A stretch of DNA of 64,000 nt from NCBI GenBank assembly GCA_016719635.1, contig JADJYT010000003.1, positions 124,001 to 188,000 of the forward strand, in the 5' to 3' direction. The notes under the pieces are model-generated. The model was not told where the DNA came from. It did not search any database and was given only the letters and a program-made list of their open reading frames with translations. Both the position numbers and the translations under genes were made by a program. The stretch is from Sphingobacteriales bacterium. Lineage in GTDB: Bacteria > Bacteroidota > Bacteroidia > Chitinophagales > JADIYW01. Positions 16,556-25,844 of this stretch are shown in pieces (the first letter of the stretch is position 1; the number at the start of each line of letters is the position of its first letter).

Positions 16556-18960
16556 ATGAAGAAACTATCGCTCGTACTCTCTTTTTTTTCCTGCATTTCC
16601 CTTTATGCCCAAAATGCCGTGCTGAAAGGAACCTTAAAAGATTCCAAAAGCAACGAGACGCTGATTGGTGTCAATATTGCCGTGGAAAACAATACCGCCG
16701 GAACTACATCTGATGTGGACGGCAGATATGAACTGTCGCTGGCTCCGGGCAAATACAACATTATCTTCAGCTATGTGGGCTATGACAATATTACAAAATC
16801 CGTAACCTTAAAAGCCGGACAGACGGATAATTTAGATGTGCTGATGGGTGAACTGCAAAGTATGCTGGATGAAGTGGTGGTGACCAGCAGTAAATTTGAA
16901 CGTAAAATCGGAGAAGAAAGTGTCTCCATCGATATTATTAAGCCGGCAGCTTTAGAAAAACAAAACCTGAACGATGTAAAAGATGTACTAATGCGCAGTT
17001 CAGGCGTAACGGTCGTGGACGGACAGGCCAATATACGGGGTGGCTCCGGTTATTCTTATGGCGCAGGTACCGCGTAATGCTATTGCTAGACGACCTTCCG
17101 ATCTTGCAGGCCGATGCCGGATTTCCCAGCTGGGATGGATTACCGGTGGAAAACATCGGGCAGATTGAAGTGATTAAAGGGGCTGCATCCGCCTTATACG
17201 GTTCATCCGCCATGAACGGAATCATTAACGTTCGAACGGCTTATCCTACCTCCAAACCTTACGCCAAATTATCAGTTTTCGGCTCAGTAATCAGATAATC
17301 CTAACCCAAATGATTACAATTATGATCCAGCAACAGAAACAGTGACCAAAATACAAGTAGATAAACAATGGTGGAAATTAGATAGCATTACATTAAAAGG
17401 AGGATTATTGGGGAAAGACACGACAGTAAAGAATGATTTTACCAAACGTCCATATGATGCAGGAGCTTCATTCGCATATCGCGAAAAAATAGGAAAATTA
17501 GATGTAGTTGCGGGAGGTATGTTTTACAAAAACAAGGTGCATAAATGGGGCGATAATGAACAAGAGGAAGGGTAAATGTCAACTTTCGTTATAGAATCAA
17601 TGATAAAATGAGTGTTGGTGTCAATACCAATATGCAGGCAGCCAAAAGTCAGACCTTCTTTTATGGGGCGGTAATGGCATAAACAAATATATCCCAAGTG
17701 CTGTTACAGGTATTCCTACCGAATCCAGAAGCTTTAGAACAAGTGTAGATCCATTTTTCAGATATGCAGATGAAAAGGGAAACAGTCACAAAATCTTAGG
17801 CAGATATGTACGAACAGCCATTGACAATAGTAATAATCAGGACAACTCCAACGATTTCTATTATGGTGAATATCAGTACCAACGCAAAATGGATAAATGG
17901 AATTTTGTGGTGACTACAGGTGCTGTAGCTAATTATGTCCGCTCTGTATCACAATTATTTGGTGACACTATACATAGAGGCATTAACCTTGCGGGCTATT
18001 TCCAATTGGATAAAAAATTCTTTAAACGATTAAACATCTCTTACGGATTCCGGTTTGAGGCAAATAAACTTGATAATCAAAAATGGGAAGCCAAACCAGT
18101 ATCAAGAGTTGGGGGTAAACGTTCAGGCAGCAAAATATACCTTTATACGGGCTTCTTTCGGTCAAGGCTATAGATTTCCGACCATTGCAGAAAAGTTCAT
18201 AAATACATCATTAGGAGGTAGATTTGGTATTTATCCTAACAGAGATCTAACATCTGAAACAGGCTTTAGTGCAGAATTAGGGGTTAAACAAGGCATAAAA
18301 TTAGGAAAATATCTTAGGGCGTATGCTGATGTTGCCGGTTTTTACACCGAATACAAAAATATGATGGAATTCAATTTAGTTACAGATCCAGGACTTGGGT
18401 TTCAGGCAAATAATGTAAAAAGCGGAACAATGATTGCTGGTGTTGAAGTATCAATTGGTGGAGAAGGAAAATTATTTGGCAAATTCCCTACTACTTTAAA
18501 CTTAGGTTATACTTATATTGAACCAAGATATTTAAAATACAATGAATCTAACCCTGAATACAAAGATATTGCAAAATATAATGTTCTTAAATACAGAATC
18601 CGGCATCAATTTATCGGGGTCTGGGATGTCGATTTCAAAGGATTTACATTTGGATTAACAGCTCAATATTTTAGCTTTATGGAAAATGTGGATGCTATCT
18701 TTCCATTTATATTACCTAGCTATAATGCTTACGCAGCTTCACATTTGAAAAATGGTTCTTCATTAAATGATATAAAACCAAAATTTAATGGCGACTTTAT
18801 ACTTGACACAAGAATTGGTTATCATTTTACTAAAGACAATAGAGATTTAAGTTTTTCTTTTTAGTAAAAAACATTACAAATAGAGAATATACACTCCGGC
18901 CAACTCTTGCTGGAACCACCTCGATCTTTCGGTTTCCGTATGGATATGACGTTCAACTAA
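16556..18960 (+). pseudogene. TonB-dependent receptor broken by multiple frameshifts
   Basis: The full conceptual gene is about 800 codons, normal for the family. It starts with a signal peptide and a carboxypeptidase-regulatory-like domain (GTLKDSKSNETLIGVNI, SYVGYDN), then the plug with DEVVVTSSK and GGSGYSYGAGT. The frame breaks near 17070 (one C appears lost from a CCC before RVMLLLDD), and again near 17290, 17570, 17680, 18110, 18860 and about 18920. Pieces include EVIKGAASALYGSSAMNGIINV, FRTSVDPFFRYADEKG and the terminal RSFGFRMDMTFN ending at TAA 18958-18960. All receptor regions are still present in order, so the indels are either sequencing errors or recent. The ligand cannot be inferred. 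Confidence 0.8.
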
Positions 18961-18982
18961 AAAATTATTGAATATAATCATT

Positions 18983-19013
18983 AAAAAATCCTCTCCTTTC
19001 GGGAGGATTTTTT
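18983..19013 (+). terminator. hairpin terminator after the TonB receptor
   Basis: Stem AAAAAATCCTC (18983-18993) pairs with GAGGATTTTTT (19003-19013) around a short TCCTTTCGG loop, followed by more T-rich sequence. It lies 22 bases after the conceptual stop of the receptor gene. Confidence 0.75.
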
Positions 19014-19024
19014 AATTTTAGGAT

Positions 19025-20224
19025 ATGACTCCGCCAACTTACTCCTATTACAATCCACTTTTTAAAAATTTACAGCTCCCGCTGGCCTATTGCGACCTCG
19101 ATTTACTGGATAAAAACATACAGGCAATCGCGCAACGGGCTGCCGGTAAAAATAAAACGATTCGGGTTGCGTCCAAGTCCGTGCGTTGCACCTCTATATT
19201 AAAAAGAATACTGGATTCCAGCCCGATCTATCAGGGTATCATGTGCTATTCCGGAAGGGAAGCTCTTTTTTTATCCGGTCAGGGTTTTGATAATCTGCTG
19301 CTGGGATATCCCATTGTCAACAAAACAGAAATTCGGGACATCTGTCAGGCTACTAAAAATGGAAAAAAAATCATACTGATGGTGGATTGCGAAGAGCATT
19401 TAAAACAGATTGACGCAATAGCGGAGCAGTCAGGCGTGGTTCAGCCTTTGTGCATCGATATGGATATGTCCACCGATTTCCCCGGACTGCATTTCGGGGT
19501 ACTGCGCTCTCCTATCACTACCGTTCAGAAAGGAAAAGAACTGGCGGATTGTTTTGATAAATACTCCAACATAACACTTACCGCTGCGATGGGCTATGAA
19601 GCGCAGGTGGCAGGCCTGGGGGAAAAAAATCCGGCAAACGGCATAAAAAATTATGTGATTCCATTTTTAAAGAAAAAGTCCATTGAAGATTATTCCAAAA
19701 GACGGGAAGAAATCGTGGCTTATATAAAGACAAAAAATCCGGCTTTGGAAATCGTCAATGCCGGCGGTACCGGCAGTATTGAAAGCAGCAAGGCGGAAGA
19801 ATGGGTGACGGAAATCACGGTAGGTTCCGGATTCTTCTCCCCTGCCTTATTCGACTACTACAAGGATTTCAAACATTTACCGGCCGCCGGCTTTGCCCTT
19901 CAGATTGTGCGCAAACCTAAACCCGGATTTTATACCTGTTTGGGCGGCGGTTATATCGCCAGCGGCGCAACAGGCCCTGATAAACAGCCCAAACCTTACC
20001 TGCCGGAAGGCGTAGAACTTACTGTCAACGAGGGCACCGGCGAAGTGCAGACACCCTTTGAATACAAAGGCACAGACCCTGTCGATATCGGTGATGCCAT
20101 TTTGTTCAGGCACAGCAAGGCCGGCGAATTATGTGAACGCTTCAACGAACTGCATCTCATCTCCGGCGGGAAAATGATTGATAAAGTGCCGACCTACCGC
20201 GGGCAGGGACAATGTTTTCTATAA
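19025..20224 (+). CDS. D-threonine aldolase / amino-acid racemase-like fold type III PLP protein
   Basis: A 399-residue protein with an alanine-racemase-like TIM-barrel N-terminal domain and a C-terminal D-serine-dehydratase-like domain. The segment PLAYCDLDLLDKNI and the RVASKSVRC strand (presumed PLP lysine Lys51) are typical of D-threonine aldolase-like proteins, as are the late YTCLGGGYIASG and GDAILFRHSKAGELCERF blocks that would hold the metal-binding His and Cys. The family cleaves or epimerises beta-hydroxy D-amino acids; members labelled amino-acid deaminase/aldolase are often uncharacterised. The start follows a terminator by 11 bases, and the next gene begins 9 bases after the stop, suggesting an operon with the hydrolase. 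Confidence 0.82.
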   Translation: MTPPTYSYYNPLFKNLQLPLAYCDLDLLDKNIQAIAQRAAGKNKTIRVASKSVRCTSILKRILDSSPIYQGIMCYSGREALFLSGQGFDNLLLGYPIVNKTEIRDICQATKNGKKIILMVDCEEHLKQIDAIAEQSGVVQPLCIDMDMSTDFPGLHFGVLRSPITTVQKGKELADCFDKYSNITLTAAMGYEAQVAGLGEKNPANGIKNYVIPFLKKKSIEDYSKRREEIVAYIKTKNPALEIVNAGGTGSIESSKAEEWVTEITVGSGFFSPALFDYYKDFKHLPAAGFALQIVRKPKPGFYTCLGGGYIASGATGPDKQPKPYLPEGVELTVNEGTGEVQTPFEYKGTDPVDIGDAILFRHSKAGELCERFNELHLISGGKMIDKVPTYRGQGQCFL

Positions 20225-20233
20225 TCAGCATCC

Positions 20234-21103
20234 ATGATAAGAACCATCCGAAAGCAATTTGGCATGCGCAAAACTTCTGCGGATTATTTAAAATCCAGAT
20301 ACGGAGAGGGATGCGATTATATACACCTGGACGGCGTGGATGTTCGTGTAAAGATTTCCGGTGCGGGAGAACCCATCCTATTGTTACACGGTTTTTGCTC
20401 GATGCTGGAAACCTGGAACGGATGGCAGGAGCAGCTGTCCAATCATTTTAAAGTAATCAGTTTTGACATGCCTCCTTTTGGCATTACCGGCCCGCTGAAC
20501 ACCCGTAAACAAACGCGTTTCGATGACTATTTTTCCTTCTTTGAAAGACTGGTGGAAAAACTGGGACTGGAAAAATTCCATATTGCCGGCAATTCCATCG
20601 GCGGATTCACCGCCTGGAATTATGCCTTGAAATATCCCGAAAGAATCAACAAGATGATTTTAATCAGCAGTGTCGGCTATACATTCGTTCCGCCGGTTTC
20701 TTTTTTATCCATGCTGTATCCGTTGGGAACGATCACCCAACATTTTACACCCAAACCCATATTGTCTGCCATCTATGCACAGGTGTACGGCAATAAGAAT
20801 AACATTTCCGAACAAACGAAACAGCTCTATTACGATTTCCTGCGGCGGAAAGGAACCAGAGCCGCCTTAAGCAATATGGTAAACGATCTGGATTTAAGCG
20901 GCCACCGGATCCAACAGGTAGAAACACCAACGCTCATACTCTGGGGTAAAAAAGACACCTGGGTGTTACCCAAAAATGCCCATAAATTTCATAAAGACAT
21001 CAAAAACTCCTCCTTAAAAATCTATCCACACCTCGGGCATGTGGCACAGGAGGAAGAACCATATTCCACCGCAAAAGATGCGTTGGATTTCCTGATAACT
21101 TAA
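20234..21103 (+). CDS. alpha/beta hydrolase
   Basis: A 289-residue alpha/beta-hydrolase-fold protein. The oxyanion HGFCSML loop follows strand 3, the nucleophile Ser lies in GNSIGGF, the acid in WGKKDTWVLP and the His in HLGHVAQEE, giving a complete Ser-Asp-His triad in the usual order. There is no signal peptide, so it is likely cytoplasmic. It could be an esterase, a lipase-like enzyme or a C-C hydrolase; the substrate is not evident. It follows the PLP enzyme by 9 bases and precedes an aldehyde dehydrogenase by 96 bases, in a neighbourhood of catabolic genes. Confidence 0.85.
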   Translation: MIRTIRKQFGMRKTSADYLKSRYGEGCDYIHLDGVDVRVKISGAGEPILLLHGFCSMLETWNGWQEQLSNHFKVISFDMPPFGITGPLNTRKQTRFDDYFSFFERLVEKLGLEKFHIAGNSIGGFTAWNYALKYPERINKMILISSVGYTFVPPVSFLSMLYPLGTITQHFTPKPILSAIYAQVYGNKNNISEQTKQLYYDFLRRKGTRAALSNMVNDLDLSGHRIQQVETPTLILWGKKDTWVLPKNAHKFHKDIKNSSLKIYPHLGHVAQEEEPYSTAKDALDFLIT

Positions 21104-21199
21104 ATAAATGTTAGATTTTTACTTTTCTAACCATTTTCTGTTACCTGCATTTTTTTTATCCCCATTTATCGGTATATTAGTTGCCTAATTATCTGAATT

Positions 21200-22774
21200 A
21201 TGGACGTTCTAACTTCTACTGCAATTAAAGTAATCAACCCAATAAACAGCACCATTCTATATGAGATTGACGACCCGTCAGATGCTCAGATAAACGATAT
21301 ATTTCAACGAGCTAAAAATGTACAACTGAAAGTACAGGCCATGTCTGTGGAAGACAGGATAAAGGAAGTGGAAAAAATCAGGGATTACGTGATTCAATAT
21401 TCTGATCTGATCCTGGACGCCATTATCGCTGAAACCGGAAAAGCACGGACGGACGCGTTTGCCGCAGAGGTGTTTGAGGTAACGGATGTGATTGACGTGT
21501 ATAAAAAATTAGCCCCGAAATTCCTGAAAGACAAGAAGATGCCGCAGCCGATCTTTTTGATGGAAAAGAAATCCAGGCAGTTTATTGAACCTTTGGGAAC
21601 GGTGCTGGTAATCACTCCCTGGAACTTTCCGTTCTATCAGGTCATTGTTCCGAGTCTGATGTCCTTCCTGGCAGGAAATGCGACCATTGTAAAACCTTCA
21701 GAAGTTACGCCTTTAAAACCATTGTGGGATCATTTTTTTGCGAACAGCGGATTTATGAAAGATGCCATTCAGGTGGTGATTGGCGGAAAAGATACGGGCG
21801 CAAAGCTGATAGCGCACCGACCGGACAAAGTGCATTTCACCGGCAGTGTCGGAACAGGCAGGAAACTGGGTGAAATCTGCGGGAAAATGCTTATCCCGGT
21901 GGATTTGGAACTGGGCGGCAAAGACCCAAGTATCGTTTTCGACGACGTGGATATCGAACGTACCGCCAACGGCATCATGTGGGGTGCTTTCACCAATGCC
22001 GGTCAAAACTGCACCGGAATAGAAAGACTTTATGTCCAGGAAGGAATTTATGACAAACTGGTTCCATTTCTCGTAGAAAGAACCAAACGGTTAAGGACAT
22101 CGCATCCCGGCAGAAATACGAAGTCGGCAGAAGATTGTGATGTGGGTGCCATTACCGCCCCATTCCAGGTAAAAATCATTGAAGACCATATTGAAGATGC
22201 GCTGGCTAAAGGTGCAAGATTATCCTGCGGCGGCATTCAGGAAAAAGGCTCTCATCATATTCCCCCTACCATACTGGAAAACTGCAACCATTCCATGAAA
22301 GTGGCTTCGGAAGAAACCTTCGGCCCGACACTTGCCATCATGAAATTCAAGACGGAGGAAGAAGCGATTGCACTCGCAAACGACTCGCCCTACGGGCTGA
22401 GCGCTTCTGTGTGGACAAAAGATGCAGCCCGGGGTATCCGGGTAGCACGCGCCATCAAATGCGGAAATGTTTGTATCAATAACCACATGCTGAATGAAGC
22501 GAATCCATACCTGCCATTCGGCGGCACCAAAGACAGCGGTATCGGACGATTCAAGGGCGAAGACGGATTGCTGGCCTTCTGCAATCTGAAATCCGTATTG
22601 ATTGATAAGCAGGGAAAACTCATCGAACCGCAATGGTATCCGTACACCGAAAGCAAATACAAATTGCTGCATGCCGTGATGCTGAGCTGGTTTGGCAAAT
22701 CCAGAAATTATGTAAAATTCATTAAGAACGTTCTGCCGCTGGACTCCATCGGCAATAAGGAAAAATTCAAATAA
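21200..22774 (+). CDS. NAD(P)-dependent aldehyde dehydrogenase
   Basis: A 524-residue aldehyde dehydrogenase, longer than average because of a C-terminal extension after residue 470 (EPQWYPYTESKYKLL onward). Catalytic residues are Glu237 in LELGGKD and Cys271 in NAGQNC; the cofactor motif FTGSVGTG is at about 213-220. The overall sequence resembles succinate-semialdehyde or benzaldehyde-type dehydrogenases rather than the class 3 enzyme at 13.8 kb. The substrate is not defined. The sequence directly after its stop runs into an abnormal low-complexity stretch, so its real downstream neighbour is uncertain. Confidence 0.9.
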   Translation: MDVLTSTAIKVINPINSTILYEIDDPSDAQINDIFQRAKNVQLKVQAMSVEDRIKEVEKIRDYVIQYSDLILDAIIAETGKARTDAFAAEVFEVTDVIDVYKKLAPKFLKDKKMPQPIFLMEKKSRQFIEPLGTVLVITPWNFPFYQVIVPSLMSFLAGNATIVKPSEVTPLKPLWDHFFANSGFMKDAIQVVIGGKDTGAKLIAHRPDKVHFTGSVGTGRKLGEICGKMLIPVDLELGGKDPSIVFDDVDIERTANGIMWGAFTNAGQNCTGIERLYVQEGIYDKLVPFLVERTKRLRTSHPGRNTKSAEDCDVGAITAPFQVKIIEDHIEDALAKGARLSCGGIQEKGSHHIPPTILENCNHSMKVASEETFGPTLAIMKFKTEEEAIALANDSPYGLSASVWTKDAARGIRVARAIKCGNVCINNHMLNEANPYLPFGGTKDSGIGRFKGEDGLLAFCNLKSVLIDKQGKLIEPQWYPYTESKYKLLHAVMLSWFGKSRNYVKFIKNVLPLDSIGNKEKFK

Positions 22775-22800
22775 AGGAATAAAGATATTCAGTAATGACA

Positions 22801-23143
22801 AAGAGGGGGGGGTTCAAAAATCTAAGTATTAAATATTTATCTAACCCCCCCGCACCTTCCCCCCATTGAACCCAGGGGGTGGCCCCCCCCAAAAAAAAAA
22901 GCTCCCCCCCCCTCTTTCCCCCAAATCGGCGGGCCGCCCGCGCAAAAAAACAAAAAAAAATTTTTTCCTTTTTTTTTAATTTTCCCCCGCTGCCCCCCTT
23001 TTTTTTAACTCCCCCCCTTTCCCCCCCCCAAAACAATTTCCCTTCTAAACCAAAACAACTAACCCAAAAAAAAAAATTTCCCCCCCCACAAAAAAAAAAA
23101 TAAACACTACAACCCCCCCCCCCCCCCCCCCCCCTCCCCTCCC
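22801..23143. other. low-complexity homopolymer stretch, probable assembly or sequencing artefact
   Basis: About 340 bases made almost entirely of runs of C, A, T and G, including an uninterrupted run of 22 C (23113-23134), ten or so A in a row near 22890 and repeated blocks of 6 to 9 C. Composition changes abruptly on both sides to ordinary coding sequence. Frames that happen to be open here encode only proline, lysine, phenylalanine and glycine repeats and are not genes. This looks like low-quality sequence bridging a gap, so the physical link between the left and right parts of the window at this point is not secure. Confidence 0.8.
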
Positions 23144-23165
23144 TGGTTCATTACAACCAAACAAA

Positions 23166-24545
23166 ATGATATACGATTTCATAGTAGTAGGCAGCGGTTC
23201 CGGAGGCGGAGCACTCGCTTATTATCTCAACAAAAGCGGTGCGAAAGTTTTACTGATTGAAGCCGGTAAATTCTACAGAAAAGATACCTTTCCTAAAACG
23301 GAAGCGGAAACCTCCGCTCACCTCTACTGGGGTGGCGGCATTGAATTCGGGAAAGACGGGAGAATGGGGTTCCTGCGTACCAAAATGGTGGGCGGCTCTT
23401 CTATCGTTTATCAATGCCTGATGGACCGGTTCGATGATATCGCACTGAACGACTGGAGAGCGGAAAGCGGTGTGGACTGGTTCACGCCCGAGGTGATGGA
23501 CAAGCATTACTCTCAGGTAGAAAGTGATATGGTCTTACATACGTTTTGCCGGGAGGAAATGCGGCCAAATGGAATCCTGTTTGCGGATGCCTGTGATAAG
23601 CTGGGTTATAAATGGGACTTCCTGCGCAGGGGACAAAGTGACTGCGGCGCGGATAAAAACAATGACTGCACCGGCTGCCTTGGCGGTTGTTTCCGCGATT
23701 CCAAGCAGAGTTCGCTGGTCGCTTTTATCCAGAAAGCGGAAAAAGAAGGCCTGGAAATTATCGCCGAAACGGAAATACATCAAGTAGAACCGAACAGCGA
23801 TACGTGCAGAATACACGGATGGCAAAACGGAAAACAGGTCAGTTATGAAGGCAAAAAAGTGATTTTGTCCGGAGGTGCATTTGGAAGCACCCGTATGATG
23901 ACAATGTCCGGATTCAAGACCAAACTCCCTGCACTGGGTAAAAAATTCTCTTCTCATCCGCAGTTCATGTGGCTGGGTTTTCAAAACGAACCGGTAGATG
24001 CTCACAAAGGCATGTTCCAGTCAGTGGCGTCTAAAGACCCGAATTTCAGGGCACAGGGATTCAAGCTGGAGAATGTTTTCGCTTCCCCTATTTCAATCGG
24101 ACTGCTGATGAATGTCACCGGAGCCAAACATCAGGACTACATGAAAAAATACCGCTATATGCAGTGCGTGGAAGTGGCGGTGCGCGACGAGAATGTAGGT
24201 GAAATCCAATGCGACAACAAAGGGAAATTAACCATCGTAAAATCTTTAACTGACCAGGATAAGGCAAGACGGGATAAAGGATTGTATGCGATAGAAAATA
24301 TCATGAATGCGGCAGGTGCCAATGAAATATTTAAATCACGGTTTTATTTTGGATTGCATCTGATGGGCGGTTGTGTTATGGGTACAGACCCTGCGAAATC
24401 GGTTGTCAATCCGGACTTCCAGGTACACGGAGAAAAAACGTTATACATCGCAGACTCCAGTATTTATCCGAATGCACCGGGCATCAATCCGGGACTGACC
24501 ATTAAATCTTTGGGACACCGCTTAGCATCACAACTTATCAAATAA
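23166..24545 (+). CDS. GMC family FAD-dependent oxidoreductase
   Basis: A 459-residue flavoprotein of the glucose-methanol-choline family. The dinucleotide-binding GSGSGGG is at residues 9-15 and the IEAG acidic end of strand 2 at 31-34. A cysteine group (Cys160, 168, 171, 175) precedes SKQSSL, resembling the Cys-rich segment of some bacterial cholesterol-oxidase and long-chain-alcohol-oxidase-like members. The C-terminal HLMGGCVMGTDP and ADSSIYPNAPGINPGLTI carry the active-site His and the conserved substrate/FAD region. It probably oxidises an alcohol. Its stop overlaps the start of the dehalogenase-like gene by one base, so the two are co-translated. Confidence 0.88.
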   Translation: MIYDFIVVGSGSGGGALAYYLNKSGAKVLLIEAGKFYRKDTFPKTEAETSAHLYWGGGIEFGKDGRMGFLRTKMVGGSSIVYQCLMDRFDDIALNDWRAESGVDWFTPEVMDKHYSQVESDMVLHTFCREEMRPNGILFADACDKLGYKWDFLRRGQSDCGADKNNDCTGCLGGCFRDSKQSSLVAFIQKAEKEGLEIIAETEIHQVEPNSDTCRIHGWQNGKQVSYEGKKVILSGGAFGSTRMMTMSGFKTKLPALGKKFSSHPQFMWLGFQNEPVDAHKGMFQSVASKDPNFRAQGFKLENVFASPISIGLLMNVTGAKHQDYMKKYRYMQCVEVAVRDENVGEIQCDNKGKLTIVKSLTDQDKARRDKGLYAIENIMNAAGANEIFKSRFYFGLHLMGGCVMGTDPAKSVVNPDFQVHGEKTLYIADSSIYPNAPGINPGLTIKSLGHRLASQLIK

Positions 24546-25435
24546 TGGAAACCATCTTTACACCGGAACATTGCTTTGAGGAAATTAAGGATTTCCCTTA
24601 TGCGCCGCATTACATGGATGTTGACGGTTTGAGAATGCATTATATCGATGAAGGCAATAAAGACGGTGAGGTTATCTTAGCCCTGCACGGCGAGCCTACG
24701 TGGAGTTACCTGTACAGAAAGTTTATACCTGTATTATCCAACTACCGTTTCATCGCGCCTGATTTCATTGGCTTCGGTAAATCAGAAAAGCCCGTGAAAA
24801 TGCAGGACTATTCCTATTCACTTCATTATAACAGCATCAAAAAGTTCATTCAGCAACTCGGACAGAAAGATATTACCCTGGTGGTACAGGATTGGGGCGG
24901 ACTGATTGGACTGGGTGTTTTAGGGGAACAGCCGGATTTGTTTAAACGTGTCGTGATACTCAATACGGCCTTGTCCGACGGCAGAAAATTACCCTTATCG
25001 TTCAAAGCCTGGCAGGCATTTGCAAAATATCATCCTGACCTTCCGGTTGGAAAGATTGTCCGGAAAGCCTGTGCAAGGCCCGTAAGCGATGCCGTAATGG
25101 CCGCCTACGATGCTCCCTTTCCTGAGAAGAAATACAAGGCAGGTGCCAGAATATTTCCTTCACTGGCCCCGGGCAGCAAAAATGCGGATGGCGTCCTGCA
25201 AATGAACCGAGCGGCAACAGTATTGGCTGATTGGAAAAAACCTGCTATCATCTTATTTTCAGATAAAGACCAGATACTGGGAAAGATGGTTCATTTCTTT
25301 TACAAGCTGATGCCGGCGGCACATGAACAACAAAGAATCACCATAGAAAACGCCGGGCATTTTTTACAGGAAGATGCCGGAGAAACCATAGCATCTCACA
25401 TCGATGAATTTATTCAGGGAAAATTAAAAAAATAA
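24545..25435 (+). CDS. haloalkane dehalogenase-like alpha/beta hydrolase
   Basis: A 296-residue alpha/beta hydrolase closely following the DhlA-type haloalkane dehalogenase plan. HGEPTWSYLYRK places Glu50 and Trp53 near the oxyanion and halide site, QDWGG gives the aspartate nucleophile Asp116 with halide-binding Trp117, and the remaining triad is Asp242 in SDKDQILG and His272 in NAGHFLQED. These enzymes release halide from alkyl halides by an alkyl-enzyme ester. The second halide-binding residue in the cap could not be confirmed. It sits between a GMC oxidoreductase and a small hypothetical gene with almost no spacing, suggesting a short catabolic operon. Confidence 0.82.
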   Translation: METIFTPEHCFEEIKDFPYAPHYMDVDGLRMHYIDEGNKDGEVILALHGEPTWSYLYRKFIPVLSNYRFIAPDFIGFGKSEKPVKMQDYSYSLHYNSIKKFIQQLGQKDITLVVQDWGGLIGLGVLGEQPDLFKRVVILNTALSDGRKLPLSFKAWQAFAKYHPDLPVGKIVRKACARPVSDAVMAAYDAPFPEKKYKAGARIFPSLAPGSKNADGVLQMNRAATVLADWKKPAIILFSDKDQILGKMVHFFYKLMPAAHEQQRITIENAGHFLQEDAGETIASHIDEFIQGKLKK

Positions 25436-25439
25436 AACG

Positions 25440-25844
25440 ATGGCAAATCAATTTTCAAACCGCGCAGTTAAAGGGTTATTAAAAATCGGGAATATCTATT
25501 GTCCGAAAAACGGTGACTTTCCGGCTTATGAAGAGGTGGCGGGCACCTGGAAGTACGATGATCTGGCTGCCAATGTTCCGGCAGATGATTTCAATTCATT
25601 GAATATGGTTCTGGGCATCTTCTCCTTTCTGCCTGTTTTCATTTTAAGATGGCTGATAGGTGTATTTGAACGTTCTCAGTATAGTCCTAGCGATGGTATT
25701 ATCAGTTCGACCTGCAGGCAGTTGAACATAGGTTTGCGCGGTCTTTGTTATTCTACCTATTATTCAGAATTCCACAATCCCAATTACACAGGCAAGAAAC
25801 CTTTGGATGTCATCGATTATCATCTGAACAGAGTGGTGGATTAA
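25440..25844 (+). CDS. hypothetical protein in the GMC/dehalogenase operon
   Basis: A 134-residue protein starting 4 bases after the dehalogenase-like gene. It contains one clear hydrophobic segment (about residues 56-75, LGIFSFLPVFILRWLIGVF) flanked by polar sequence, and a C-terminal region rich in Tyr and Asn. No signal peptide and no known motif were seen. Its position as the third gene of the operon suggests an accessory role to the oxidoreductase, perhaps membrane association or electron transfer, but this is only context. Its last 4 bases overlap the end of the convergent P450 gene. Confidence 0.6.
   Translation: MANQFSNRAVKGLLKIGNIYCPKNGDFPAYEEVAGTWKYDDLAANVPADDFNSLNMVLGIFSFLPVFILRWLIGVFERSQYSPSDGIISSTCRQLNIGLRGLCYSTYYSEFHNPNYTGKKPLDVIDYHLNRVVD

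Noticed and set aside
22767..23103. Open frames of about 75 to 90 codons on both strands in the homopolymer stretch
   Set aside because: They encode only Pro, Lys, Phe and Gly repeats produced by the base runs and have no start context; the stretch itself is probably an artefact.
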